The position numbers and the translations under genes are program-made. Shown piece by piece: positions 34,649 to 44,242 of a stretch of 64,000 nucleotides of DNA. The notes below the pieces were generated by a model. The model did not search any database, was not told the DNA's origin, and saw nothing but the letters and a program-made list of their open reading frames with translations. The DNA is from Bacteroidales bacterium (lineage in GTDB: Bacteria > Bacteroidota > Bacteroidia > Bacteroidales > JAGOPY01): positions 1 to 64,000 of the forward strand of contig JALNZD010000020.1 in NCBI GenBank assembly GCA_023229505.1. Direction: 5' to 3'. Within the stretch, counting starts at the first letter, position 1; every line of letters starts with the position of its first letter.

Positions 34649-35092
34649 ATGATCAAAACTGCGAAAGTTTTTTTTACCAAAGAACAACGGGAAGATATCC
34701 GGCAGGCTGTTCTTAATGCCGAATTGGATACTTCCGGTGAAATAAGGGTCCATATCGAAACAAGCTGCAAAGGTGATGTACTTGACCGTGCGGCTTTTAT
34801 TTTTGATAAAATGGGCATGCAAAAAACTGAAAAGCGGAACGGGGTACTTTTTTACCTGGCTGCAAAAAACAGGAGATTCGCTGTAGTGGGCGATAAAGGA
34901 ATCAATGCCGTTGTTTCGGAAGATTTTTGGGATGATCTTAAAAATTTATTGCTGAACTATTTCCGCGAAGAAAGATTTACGGAAGGGTTTATTGAAGGAA
35001 TATCCATGGTCGGAACTAAACTTAAAGAGCATTTTCCTTACCAGACAGATGATGTGAATGAATTATCGGACAACATTAGTTTTGGGAAATAA
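34649..35092 (+). CDS. TPM-domain protein, soluble (YgcG-like)
   Basis: This 147-aa protein is a single TPM domain. It has FFTKEQREDIRQAVLNAE, then TSGEIRVHIE, RNGVLFYLAAKNRRFAVVGDKGIN and a C-terminal helix. There is no signal peptide or membrane segment, so it would be cytoplasmic unless anchored by LemA. A TTG at 34640 would add three residues. ATG at 34649 is the likely start. The gene lies between lemA and a second, exported TPM protein. TPM domains have been assigned phosphatase activity in some cases, but the role here is unknown. Confidence 0.85.
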   Translation: MIKTAKVFFTKEQREDIRQAVLNAELDTSGEIRVHIETSCKGDVLDRAAFIFDKMGMQKTEKRNGVLFYLAAKNRRFAVVGDKGINAVVSEDFWDDLKNLLLNYFREERFTEGFIEGISMVGTKLKEHFPYQTDDVNELSDNISFGK

Positions 35093-35105
35093 AGATTACT
35101 TACAG

Positions 35106-35924
35106 ATGAAATTAATTCGGAACATTATTCTTGCATCTCTGCTCCTGGTCACTTTGCCGGGGCGGGGTCAGGATATTCCTGAACCATTATCTCCTCCAAG
35201 GCTGGTCAATGATTACGCCGGCATACTGAATGAAAACCAGTTCCGTCGCCTGGAATTAAAGCTGGAAAGATTCAACGATAGTTCTTCGACGCAGATCGTT
35301 GTTATCCTGGTCAAGTCATTGAACGGGATTACAAAGGAAGAATATGCAGACCGTGTTGGCGAGAAGTGGGGCGTGGGCCAGAAAGGTAAGAACAATGGGA
35401 TCATAGTTCTCGTAAAACCAAAATACCAGAATGAGAAAGGGGAAGCGAGTATATCCGTCGCTTACGGCCTGGAGGGGGTAATCCCCGATGCCACTGCAAA
35501 ACGTGTTGTGGAGAATGATATGATGCCATATTTTAAAGCCGGTGATTATTTCACCGGTATTGACCGGGCAACCAATACGCTTATTTCCCTTTCCAAAGGC
35601 GAATTCACTGCCGACCAATATAAAAAGAAAACAGAAGGAAGCCCGTTCAGGCTTTTAGTTCCGATCATTATTATCATTATTATTATCATTTTCATGCGCA
35701 GTAATTCCGGCAACCATTATACGACCGGCAGTAAAGGAACCTCTATCTGGACCGCTTTATGGCTGGCTTCCATGATGGGCAGCCGCGGTGGCGGAGGCTC
35801 CTGGGGGGATTTCCGTTCAGGTGGCGGTAGCTTTGGCGGTGGCAGCTTTGGAGGCGGCGGTGGCGGTTTCGGAGGTTTTGGCGGCGGCTCTTTCGGAGGC
35901 GGCGGAGCGGGAGGAAGCTGGTAG
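35106..35924 (+). CDS. TPM-domain membrane protein with Gly/Ser-rich tail
   Basis: The 272-aa product has a signal peptide (MKLIRNIILASLLLVTLPG), a periplasmic TPM domain (VNDYAGILNENQFRRLELKL then SSTQIVVILVKSL and KNNGIIVLVKPK), a membrane helix of Ile repeats (about residues 185-200) and a tail of GGGSFGG-type repeats ending in GGAGGSW. This layout is typical of YgcG-family proteins encoded with LemA. An ATG at 35058 overlapping the preceding gene would put 16 residues before the signal sequence, so I prefer 35106. Confidence 0.9.
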   Translation: MKLIRNIILASLLLVTLPGRGQDIPEPLSPPRLVNDYAGILNENQFRRLELKLERFNDSSSTQIVVILVKSLNGITKEEYADRVGEKWGVGQKGKNNGIIVLVKPKYQNEKGEASISVAYGLEGVIPDATAKRVVENDMMPYFKAGDYFTGIDRATNTLISLSKGEFTADQYKKKTEGSPFRLLVPIIIIIIIIIFMRSNSGNHYTTGSKGTSIWTALWLASMMGSRGGGGSWGDFRSGGGSFGGGSFGGGGGGFGGFGGGSFGGGGAGGSW

Positions 35925-36235
35925 AAAATTCCAAATTCCAAACAAATTCAAATACTCAAATCTCAAAAATCAAACTATTTTGAATTTTAGTTTTTGAATT
36001 TAATTATTTGTTTAGAATTTGGTGCTTGGGGCTTGGGATTTTTCAGGCATCCTTCCGCATACTTTTCCAACATCTTCATTAAAAAAAATGAGCTTTTTGT
36101 GAAGAGCTAATTTATTTCTATTTTTATCCACTGATTATACAATGGATTGAATTTGCTTTGCTGATAAAATAAGCATCCTGTAAATCATACTATTATTCTC
36201 GAGTTTTTAGCAAGGATTCATCAAATAACATTTAT
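35925..36235. other. 311-bp intergenic region before the alternative complex III operon
   Basis: No gene is visible. CCAAATTCCAAACAAAT (35931-35947) pairs with ATTTGTTTAGAATTTGG (36006-36022) with one mismatch, and the sequence between them (runs of TTCAAAT and TTTTTGAA) can pair further. The result is a long AT-rich hairpin from the heptamer family that could terminate the TPM operon. I see no clean TAnnTTTG promoter before actA. Confidence 0.55.
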
Positions 36236-37411
36236 ATGTATAGATATTTACGCCGGACCATGCGCAAAATCCTGCCCGCCTTATTGCTCATGACCATCCT
36301 GCTCACAGATGGGATATTCGCGGAAAGAACATTTTCCCAGGCTCCGGATGGAGCCCAGTTATTTCAGGCCTGTGCAATTTGCCATTACATCGGAAAAGGT
36401 AAACTGATCGGGCCTGATCTTTATCAGGTAACCCAGCGCCGCGACCGGGAATGGCTGATCCGCTTTATCCGGAATTCCCAGGAAGTCGTGCAATCCGGCG
36501 ATGAATATGCCGTAAAGTTATTTGAGCAGCACAATAAGCTTCCAATGCCACCTTTTGCCTATTCGGATGAGCAAATTAACGCCGTACTGAACTATATTGA
36601 GAATTATAACAATACCAAAGTTACCACGGCAGTTATAAGTGATGCGACGACTGAAGAAACAAAGGCAGCAGATAATTTTTTCACTGATACCAAAGATCAC
36701 AAGCGACAGTTTGGCACCACTTTTATTATTTCACTTATTCTTTTGTTAGCCTCTGCATTTGATCTCTTTGTCACCAAGCTGATCAAAGCACGCTTTGTTA
36801 ATGTTATCGTCATATTAATTTCAGCTTTCATCATTACTGAAATCACAGTAGTGGAAGCTAAAAATCTTGGCCGTCAGCCAGGTTATGAACCCGACCAGCC
36901 GATCCTTTTTTCCCATAAAATCCATGCAGGTGATAACCAGATTGATTGCAAATATTGTCATATCACTGTAACACAAAGCAAGCTTGCTGGCATTCCCTCT
37001 GTCAATCTGTGCATGAACTGCCATACGGCGGTCAGAAATGGCCGAAACACCGGGACAGTGGAGATTGCAAAGATTTACAGTGCAATTGAAACCGGAAAAC
37101 CCATCCAATGGATCAAGGTTCACAATCTCCCTGACCATTCTTATTTCAATCACGCACAGCACGTCGTTACAGGCAAAGTGCAATGCGAATCCTGCCATGG
37201 CGATGTCAAAACCATGGACCGCATCCGGCAGATGCAGCCACTCAGCATGGGATGGTGCATCGACTGTCACCGCAAGACACAAGTACAATTCACGGAAAAT
37301 GGTTATTACCAGAAATTCGTGAAACTGCATGAAGAGCTTAAATCCGGCAAACGAACCCGCATTACTGTTGAAGATGTCGGTGGCACCGAATGCTCAAAAT
37401 GCCATTATTAA
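36236..37411 (+). CDS. actA: Alternative complex III multihaem cytochrome c ActA (six CxxCH motifs)
   Basis: ActA accepts electrons in the quinol:electron-acceptor oxidoreductase that replaces cytochrome bc1. The 391-aa protein has a signal sequence, then a first cytochrome c domain with CAICH at about residue 46 and a distal Met, a transmembrane helix around residues 163-182, and a multihaem domain with CKYCH, CMNCH, CESCH, CIDCH and CSKCH. That makes six haem sites, one more than the five usually described for Rhodothermus ActA, through the N-terminal monohaem domain. It is the first gene of the act operon. ATG at 36260 is an alternative start that gives a cleaner signal peptide. Confidence 0.92.
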   Translation: MYRYLRRTMRKILPALLLMTILLTDGIFAERTFSQAPDGAQLFQACAICHYIGKGKLIGPDLYQVTQRRDREWLIRFIRNSQEVVQSGDEYAVKLFEQHNKLPMPPFAYSDEQINAVLNYIENYNNTKVTTAVISDATTEETKAADNFFTDTKDHKRQFGTTFIISLILLLASAFDLFVTKLIKARFVNVIVILISAFIITEITVVEAKNLGRQPGYEPDQPILFSHKIHAGDNQIDCKYCHITVTQSKLAGIPSVNLCMNCHTAVRNGRNTGTVEIAKIYSAIETGKPIQWIKVHNLPDHSYFNHAQHVVTGKVQCESCHGDVKTMDRIRQMQPLSMGWCIDCHRKTQVQFTENGYYQKFVKLHEELKSGKRTRITVEDVGGTECSKCHY

Positions 37412-37435
37412 TTTTCTATTCAGAATTCTATACAC

Positions 37436-40400
37436 ATGGATGATATAAAACAATACTGGAGGAGCCTGGAAGAGTATGACGGCATGACTCCGCAAGAGTC
37501 GGGCCAGGAAAAGCTGCAACCAGAAAAAGAGTTTTTAGCAGAAGACCTTGCCCTGGAAGAAACGTCTGATAAGCCTAGCCGTCGTGATTTTCTTAAAATG
37601 CTCGGTTTTACGGTTGGCTATGCTGCCCTTGCCAACAGTTGCGAAATGCCTGTCAGAAAGGCTATTCCGTACCTCAGCCAGCCGGAAGAGATCACGCCCG
37701 GAATCGCAAACTACTATGCTTCAACGTTTTTTGACGGTCATGATTACTGCAGTATCCTGGTCAAAACAAGAGAAGGAAGGCCGATCAAGATAGAAGGAAA
37801 TGCCCTTTCCAAACTGACCCAGGGCGGGACCAATGCCAGGGTGCAGGCTTCAGTCCTTAGCTTATATGACCAGGCCAGGCTTAAGGAGCCTCTGAAGGAT
37901 AATCAAAATGCCAGCTGGCAGGTTATCGATCAGGAAGTTACTGATAAATTGAAGGCTATCAGCGGCAACAACGGGAAAATCGTCATTTTAAGCCCTACCA
38001 TAATCAGCCCTTCATCCCGCAAGGCAATTGAAGATTTTAAAGCTGCTTATCCGACTACTGAATGGGTCGTTTATGACACGGTTTCTGCAGCCGGATTGCT
38101 GGATGCCAATGAGGCCAACTTCGGCATCCGGGCCATTCCGTCATACCATTTTGATAAAGCCGCACTGATCGTTGGATTTAATGCCGATTTTCTTGGCAAC
38201 TGGATCCTTCCGGTGCAGTATTCAAGGGATTATGCCAAAGGAAGAAAGCTGATCAATGAGAACAAAATGTCGAGGCATATCCATTACGAATCATGCCTCA
38301 CCCTGACAGGTTCCAATGCCGATACGCGGGTGCAGATTAAACCATCGGAAGAGCTGATCGTCCTGCTGAGCCTTTTCAATGAATTAGCCGGCGAGAATGG
38401 AATGCAACCTGTAAGTGTTGCATCATCACCCGTTGACGTAAAGACTCTTGCCAAAGAACTAAAGGAAAACAAAGGCAAATCGCTGGTAGTATCCGGCACT
38501 AATGACTTTTATGTCCAGGCGGCAGTAAATTCGATTAACATCCTGCTTGAAAATTACGGCACAACCCTGGATATGGCTCCGGTGATGTTAAAGCAAGGCA
38601 GCGACCGTGAAATGGCGCGGGTGGTAAATGAAATGAACGCCGGCACTGTCAGTGCCCTTTTCCTTTACGGGGTCAATCCTGCTTACGACTATGCTGAACC
38701 GGAGGTGTTCATGGACGGGCTGAAAAAATGCGAACTCACCGTATCATTTTCTGACACCCTTGATGAAACCGCGCTTTTATGCAAATATGTGTGCCCTGAT
38801 CACCATTACCTTGAATCATGGAATGACGCTGAGCCGCAAAAGAATTATTACAGCCTGGCCCAACCTGTCATCAACAATCTCTTTGACACCAGGCAGGCTC
38901 AGGTAAGCTTGCTGAAATGGACTGGGCAGGAAACCGGTTTTTACGAATTCATACAGGCTTACTGGGAAAAAGAAATCTTTCCGAAACAAACTGAATTTCT
39001 TTCTTTTATACAATTCTGGAACAAGAGCTTACAGGATGGCGTTGCATTAATTGACCCCGGAACAGTCACTATTCCCGAATTTAAAGCAAGTGACCTGAGC
39101 CTTGCACCAGTTAACAGAATAGAAGGCATTGAACTGGTTCTTTATGAAAAAATAGGGCTTGGAACCGGCAGGCACGCCAATAATCCATGGCTTCAGGAAT
39201 TACCAGACCCGATCTCCAAGGCGGTTTGGGATAATTACGTTTGTGTGGCCCCGTCATTCGCCAAAGAGCATGAGCTGAAGAATGAGGATGTAGTATTAAT
39301 TAATAGAAGCATTGAGTTGCCGGTACTTGTCCAACCCGGCCAGCATAAGGATACAATCGGCATTGCTATTGGATATGGCCGTACCAACGCAGGAAAAGTA
39401 GCTGACGGAATAGGTAAAAATGTTTTCTCACTGGCACTAATAATGAATGGGTACCGGCAACTGGCAGGAAGAATGGTGACTATTGAAAAAGTTAACGGCA
39501 AAACCTATCCGCTGGCAACCACGCAAACCCATCATACCATGGAAGGGCGGGCGATTATCAGGGAAACTACCCTGGAACAGTGGAATGAAGATCCTATGGC
39601 AGGCAATGAAATGCATGAGGAGATCATGAAGCAGAACCAGACCCTTTACAACCTGCCGGTTTTTGACAGCTATCACTGGAGTATGGCTATAAACCTGAAT
39701 GCATGCATCGGTTGCGGCAACTGTGCGATAGCCTGCCAGGCCGAAAATAACATAGCAGTTATCGGCAAGGAGCAGGTGAAAAACCGGAGGATCATGCACT
39801 GGATCAGGATTGACAGGTATTATTCGGAAGAAGTGGATAATCCGGAAGTGACCCATATGCCTGTTATGTGCCAGCATTGTGATAATGCACCCTGCGAGAA
39901 TGTCTGCCCTGTGGCGGCCACCCCGCATAGTTCCGAAGGCCTGAACCAGATGGCCTACAATCGTTGCATCGGGACACGGTATTGCATGAATAACTGTCCA
40001 TTCCGGGTCAGGAGGTTTAATTGGTTTGAATATACTAATGAGAAAAGGTTTAATTACAACATGGGCAACGAACAGGAAAAACTGGTGCTAAACCCGGATG
40101 TTACCGTACGGTCAAGGGGAGTAGTCGAAAAATGCTCCATGTGTATCCAGAGGATCCAGGAGCAGAAGTTGAATGCCAAATTAGAAAATCATATGGTCCG
40201 CGAAGGGGATATAAAGACTGCCTGCCAGCAGTCATGTCCCGGAGATGCCATCGTTTTCGGCGACATCAATGATCCGAACAGCGAGGTAGCTAAGCTGAAC
40301 CAGAACCCGAGGACTTACCAGCTTCTCGAACAGCTCCATACGCTGCCTTCGGTTAGTTACATCACCAAGGTCCGGAATATGGATCCAAAGGATAAAAAAC

Positions 40401-40477
40401 GGAATTATTCCATTAATTATCCGACTTATTCTTCCGGGGAAACATTGCCGGATGAGCACCAGGAAGAGAAACACTAA
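37436..40477 (+). CDS. actB: Alternative complex III iron-sulfur/molybdopterin-like subunit ActB
   Basis: The 1013-aa ActB joins a molybdopterin-oxidoreductase-like half, which lacks the cofactor in characterised ACIII complexes, to a ferredoxin-like half. Near the N-terminus a Tat signal SRRDFLKMLGFTVGYAALA lies at about residues 47-65. In the C-terminal part the Cys clusters NACIGCGNCAIACQ, MCQHCDNAPCENVCP, RCIGTRYCMNNCP and EKCSMC ... CQQSCPGDA would bind three [4Fe-4S] and one [3Fe-4S]. The protein sits on the periplasmic side and passes quinol electrons to the haems of ActA. It follows actA by 24 bases. Confidence 0.95.
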   Translation: MDDIKQYWRSLEEYDGMTPQESGQEKLQPEKEFLAEDLALEETSDKPSRRDFLKMLGFTVGYAALANSCEMPVRKAIPYLSQPEEITPGIANYYASTFFDGHDYCSILVKTREGRPIKIEGNALSKLTQGGTNARVQASVLSLYDQARLKEPLKDNQNASWQVIDQEVTDKLKAISGNNGKIVILSPTIISPSSRKAIEDFKAAYPTTEWVVYDTVSAAGLLDANEANFGIRAIPSYHFDKAALIVGFNADFLGNWILPVQYSRDYAKGRKLINENKMSRHIHYESCLTLTGSNADTRVQIKPSEELIVLLSLFNELAGENGMQPVSVASSPVDVKTLAKELKENKGKSLVVSGTNDFYVQAAVNSINILLENYGTTLDMAPVMLKQGSDREMARVVNEMNAGTVSALFLYGVNPAYDYAEPEVFMDGLKKCELTVSFSDTLDETALLCKYVCPDHHYLESWNDAEPQKNYYSLAQPVINNLFDTRQAQVSLLKWTGQETGFYEFIQAYWEKEIFPKQTEFLSFIQFWNKSLQDGVALIDPGTVTIPEFKASDLSLAPVNRIEGIELVLYEKIGLGTGRHANNPWLQELPDPISKAVWDNYVCVAPSFAKEHELKNEDVVLINRSIELPVLVQPGQHKDTIGIAIGYGRTNAGKVADGIGKNVFSLALIMNGYRQLAGRMVTIEKVNGKTYPLATTQTHHTMEGRAIIRETTLEQWNEDPMAGNEMHEEIMKQNQTLYNLPVFDSYHWSMAINLNACIGCGNCAIACQAENNIAVIGKEQVKNRRIMHWIRIDRYYSEEVDNPEVTHMPVMCQHCDNAPCENVCPVAATPHSSEGLNQMAYNRCIGTRYCMNNCPFRVRRFNWFEYTNEKRFNYNMGNEQEKLVLNPDVTVRSRGVVEKCSMCIQRIQEQKLNAKLENHMVREGDIKTACQQSCPGDAIVFGDINDPNSEVAKLNQNPRTYQLLEQLHTLPSVSYITKVRNMDPKDKKRNYSINYPTYSSGETLPDEHQEEKH

Positions 40478-40509
40478 GTTCAAAGATCAGGTAATAAAAA
40501 TCTCTCAAT

Positions 40510-41892
40510 ATGTATAAAGCAGAAGTCAGGGGCGAACTTATAAATGGAAATAAGAATTACGGGCAGATCACCCGCGAGGTCTTACGGCCATTTGAAGCCG
40601 ACAGGCCACCCAAATGGTGGTACATAGGATTATTTATCGGATTGGCAATGGTCATTATCGGCACCTGGAGCGTTATTACACTGGTCTCTACCGGTATCGG
40701 GATATGGGGACTGAACAATAATGTCGGCTGGGGATGGGATATCATCAATTTTGTCTGGTGGATCGGGATCGGGCATGCCGGTACGGCATTTTCGATCTTT
40801 CTTCTTATACTTCGCCAAAGATGGAGAACTTCTATTAATAGGGCTGCCGAAGCCATGACTGTGTTTGCAGTTCTCTGTGCCGGCCTGTTCCCCATGCTTC
40901 ACATGGGAAGGGTATGGGATGCCTTTTTCATCCTGCCTTATCCTAATACCCGCGGACCTTTATGGGTGAACTTCAACTCGCCTTTATTCTGGGACGTAGT
41001 AGCCATCAGCACTTATCTTATGGCATCCGGTGTTTTCTGGTACATGGGGATGATCCCCGATTTTGCCTCCATCAGGGAAAGAGCGACGTCTAAATTAAGA
41101 AAGAATATTTACAGCATCCTCAGTTTCGGATGGGTCGGTACAGCACGTGGTTGGTTAAGGTTTGAAACTGCCGCCATCCTGCTTGGCGGCTTAACCGCAC
41201 CGTTGGTAGTTTCCGTCCACTCTATCGTATCTATGGACTTTGCTACATCCGTTATGCCTGGCTGGCATACGACAATTTTCCCGCCTTATTTCGTGATCGG
41301 TGCTATCTTTTCCGGGTTCGGCATGGTGATGACGCTGATGATCATTGTCAGGAAGGTTTTTAAATATGAAGATTTCATTACACAGGGCCACCTCGATGCC
41401 ATTGCCAGGATCCTGACATTTATCAGCCTGATCATGGGGACTGCTTACATGACCGAATTATTTATAGCATGGTATGGTGGTACTGAATATGAAATGTTTA
41501 CATTTATGAAGAACAGGATCACAGGTGACTACACTTTTGCATTCTGGACAATGATAACCTGCAATGCCATCATCCCACAACTTTTCTGGTTTAAGAAAAT
41601 CAGAAAAAACCTGACCATGGTCTTTATCATGTCCATTATCATTAATATCGGGATGTGGTTTGAGCGTTACGTGATCGTGGTTACGTCCCTTTCCAAAGAC
41701 TTTCTGCCTTCGAGCTGGGCAGCCTATCATCCCACCATTTATGATAAGGCCTTATTTATCGGAACACTGGGTATTTTCCTGCTCGGGATACTGTTCTTCT
41801 TCAGGTTTATTCCCATGATGGCTATCAGTGAGCTTAAAGGTATTTTAAAAGAAACAAGTATTAAGAAGGATAAAAACCATGGAAAGAATTAA
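40510..41892 (+). CDS. actC: Alternative complex III quinol-binding membrane subunit ActC (NrfD/PsrC family)
   Basis: The 460-aa integral membrane protein of the NrfD/PsrC family has about ten helices. It carries the quinol site of complex III near the periplasmic face, close to ActB. Recognisable segments are WWIGIGHAGTAFSIFLLILRQRWRTSINRA split over residues 87-117, LHMGRVWDAFFILPYPN, and SVHSIVSMDFATSVMPGWHTT. It overlaps actD by 14 bases. Confidence 0.95.
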   Translation: MYKAEVRGELINGNKNYGQITREVLRPFEADRPPKWWYIGLFIGLAMVIIGTWSVITLVSTGIGIWGLNNNVGWGWDIINFVWWIGIGHAGTAFSIFLLILRQRWRTSINRAAEAMTVFAVLCAGLFPMLHMGRVWDAFFILPYPNTRGPLWVNFNSPLFWDVVAISTYLMASGVFWYMGMIPDFASIRERATSKLRKNIYSILSFGWVGTARGWLRFETAAILLGGLTAPLVVSVHSIVSMDFATSVMPGWHTTIFPPYFVIGAIFSGFGMVMTLMIIVRKVFKYEDFITQGHLDAIARILTFISLIMGTAYMTELFIAWYGGTEYEMFTFMKNRITGDYTFAFWTMITCNAIIPQLFWFKKIRKNLTMVFIMSIIINIGMWFERYVIVVTSLSKDFLPSSWAAYHPTIYDKALFIGTLGIFLLGILFFFRFIPMMAISELKGILKETSIKKDKNHGKN

Positions 41893-42427
41893 TATAGTAG
41901 GGATATATGACGACCCGGATGTCCTCGTGGCTGCTGCTAAAACGCTGAAGGAAAAGGATGTACGCATTAAAAACATCTTCAGCCCCTTCCCAATCCATGA
42001 GTTGTGGGATGTGCTGGGGTTAAAAACCCGGCTTCCTCTGCTGACCTTCATTTACGGGACTGTTGGTCTGATTGTCATCTATGCATTCCTTTACTGGACT
42101 TCGGTTGTCAATTATCCCCTGAAATTTGGCGGTAAGCCGCTGAATTCCCTTTCTTTTATCATCATCATGTTTGTCGGGACGATTTTCGTTGCGGTACTCT
42201 TTACTTTTTCGACCTTTTTTATCCGGCAGAAAATTGGCCCTGGCAAGAATGTCGTAATGATTGACCCACGTACGACTGATGATAAATTCGCCATCGTGAT
42301 TGAAAAATCGGCCGAATTTACCGATGAAGAAGTCAGACGGATCAAAACCATCCTTAAGGAAACCGGCGCTGTTGAAATATCGGAAAAAATCCAGCCTGAT
42401 CATTATATTGAAGAAGAAAACGACTAA
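41879..42427 (+). CDS. actD: Alternative complex III subunit ActD (DUF3341)
   Basis: The 182-aa protein belongs to the DUF3341 family. It has a soluble N-terminal domain (IVGIYDDPDVLVAAAKTLKE; FSPFPIHELWDVLGLK), two transmembrane helices (about residues 55-77 and 94-116) and a cytoplasmic tail. In ACIII structures ActD is an accessory subunit against ActC. It begins inside actC (14-base overlap). Confidence 0.93.
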   Translation: MERINIVGIYDDPDVLVAAAKTLKEKDVRIKNIFSPFPIHELWDVLGLKTRLPLLTFIYGTVGLIVIYAFLYWTSVVNYPLKFGGKPLNSLSFIIIMFVGTIFVAVLFTFSTFFIRQKIGPGKNVVMIDPRTTDDKFAIVIEKSAEFTDEEVRRIKTILKETGAVEISEKIQPDHYIEEEND

Positions 42428-42440
42428 TAGTTGGTTCATT

Positions 42441-43016
42441 ATGATAAAGAGCTTTTTTAAATTCCCGGTCATCCCTTTGCTGGCAGTCATGCTTTTCATG
42501 AGTTCCTGCAACCATAAACGCAATCAACCCGGGTATGCCTACATGCCTGACATGTATTATTCGGAGCCTTATGATGCGTATACTGCAAATCCGGTATTCC
42601 GTGACAGCCTGACCATGCAGTTGCCGGTAAAAGGCACGATCGCGAGGGGGCATTACCCGGCTTATCCATACAAGCCTAAATCAGTTGAAGATCAAAAAAG
42701 GGCCGGGTTAGAACTGGTGAACCCGGTACCTGTCAGTACAGGGGCCCTTGCTAAAGGCAAAGAACAGTATACTATATTCTGTATCAATTGTCATGGCGCT
42801 CTGGGAGATGGCAAAGGATACCTTTACACAAGCAAGCGTTTTCCTGCCCAACCCACTTCACTGATTGGAGATATTGTGAAAAATAAACCTGACGGTGAGA
42901 TATACCATGTCATTACCCTGGGCTCTCTTTCAGGACTGATGGGCGCTCATGGCTCCCAGATTGCTCCCGAAAACCGCTGGAAGATCGTAAATTATGTCAG
43001 GGAGCTGGGTAAATAG
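42441..43016 (+). CDS. actE: Alternative complex III monohaem cytochrome c lipoprotein ActE
   Basis: The 191-aa product is a lipoprotein (signal ending MSSC, Cys21) with one cytochrome c domain: CINCHGALGDGKGY, followed by a distal Met around LMGAHGS. ActE is attached to the periplasmic face of ACIII and hands electrons to the terminal oxidase or soluble carriers. An open frame begins 47 codons earlier inside actD, but the signal peptide fixes the start at ATG 42441. Confidence 0.94.
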   Translation: MIKSFFKFPVIPLLAVMLFMSSCNHKRNQPGYAYMPDMYYSEPYDAYTANPVFRDSLTMQLPVKGTIARGHYPAYPYKPKSVEDQKRAGLELVNPVPVSTGALAKGKEQYTIFCINCHGALGDGKGYLYTSKRFPAQPTSLIGDIVKNKPDGEIYHVITLGSLSGLMGAHGSQIAPENRWKIVNYVRELGK

Positions 43017-43042
43017 TTATTTTGATGGAAGGAGAATCAATT

Positions 43043-44218
43043 ATGGAAAATTTTAATATGGATAAACAGCTCGTGATTTCAAAGAGGTTCAATTACCTGA
43101 CCTATGTCCTGATGGGGATCGGGTTTGTCACAATTGTTGCCGGCTTCTTTGTCAATCCAACGAAAACCTGGGCTAATTACCTGATGAATAACTATTACTT
43201 CCTTTCACTGGCTATAGGAGCAACTTTTTTTGTGGCTCTTCAGTATATCACCCAGTCAGGATGGGCAAGTGCTTTTATCAGGATACCGCAGGCCATGGCA
43301 AATGTGATCCCTGTGATCGCTGTCCTGATGATTCCGATCCTGATTTTCGGCTTGCCGGATATATACCACTGGGCACACCCGGGAGCTGCAGCCCATGATC
43401 CGATTATCGCTCATAAAAGCCCTTACCTGAACCTGCCATTCTTCATCTCCAGGTATATTATCTTTTTTGCCATATGGATTTTCCTTACCCAATACCTGAA
43501 GAGATTATCGCTAAAAGAAGACAGGGAGGGCGGAATGGCCAATTTCTACAGAAGTGCATTATTTTCCAAGATATATATTTTCACCCTGGCTATCACTTTT
43601 TCACTTGCCACTTTCGACTGGATCATGTCGGTTGATATTCACTGGTTCAGTACTATATTCGCTTTCAGGAATTTCGCCATGTCATTTTATCATGGAACAG
43701 TAGTAATAACCTTGATTGTGATCATTCTAAGCAAGATGGGTTACCTGCCTTTTCTAACCAAAGCCCACATGAAGGATTTTTCAAAATATATCTTTATCCT
43801 TAGCATCATCTGGACCTACCTCTGGTTTGCCCAGTATATCCTGATCTGGTACGCAAATATCCCGGAAGAGACTGTTTATTATTTACCCAGGACCAAAGGC
43901 GAGTTCAAACCCCTGTTTTACCTTGAGCTGATCATTAACTTTGCAATCCCGTTCGCATTGCTGCTTTCCAACTACCTGGTAAGCCATAAAAACACATTGC
44001 TTGCCATTTGTATTATCATCATCCTGGGACATTGGGTTGATCTATACCTGCAAATCATTGTTGGTACTTACGGAAAACTTCAAATCGGCCTGATTGAAAT
44101 AGGCATGTTTACCGGATTTGCCGGAATGTTTGCCTATACTGTAGCTCACGCCCTCAAAGCAGCACCACTGGTACCGAAAAATCATCCTTACCTGGAAGAA
44201 AGTTTGGGACATCATTGA
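43043..44218 (+). CDS. actF: Alternative complex III membrane subunit ActF
   Basis: ActF resembles a shortened ActC. The 391-aa product (from 43043) has about ten predicted helices, with FDWIMSVDIHWFSTIFAFRNF and KYIFILSIIWTYLWFAQYILIWYANIPEET split over the middle as family hallmarks. It completes the membrane core of ACIII. Three starts are possible (TTG 43022, ATG 43025, ATG 43043). GGAAGGAG at 43027-43034 is well placed for 43043. It ends the act series, and the following gene is of a different kind. Confidence 0.92.
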   Translation: MENFNMDKQLVISKRFNYLTYVLMGIGFVTIVAGFFVNPTKTWANYLMNNYYFLSLAIGATFFVALQYITQSGWASAFIRIPQAMANVIPVIAVLMIPILIFGLPDIYHWAHPGAAAHDPIIAHKSPYLNLPFFISRYIIFFAIWIFLTQYLKRLSLKEDREGGMANFYRSALFSKIYIFTLAITFSLATFDWIMSVDIHWFSTIFAFRNFAMSFYHGTVVITLIVIILSKMGYLPFLTKAHMKDFSKYIFILSIIWTYLWFAQYILIWYANIPEETVYYLPRTKGEFKPLFYLELIINFAIPFALLLSNYLVSHKNTLLAICIIIILGHWVDLYLQIIVGTYGKLQIGLIEIGMFTGFAGMFAYTVAHALKAAPLVPKNHPYLEESLGHH

Positions 44219-44242
44219 TATTATCCGGTTATAAGCTGAATT

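Noticed and set aside
35717..35941. Pro-rich open frame opposite the TPM gene tail
   Set aside because: It is the complement of GGN glycine codons and has no independent support.
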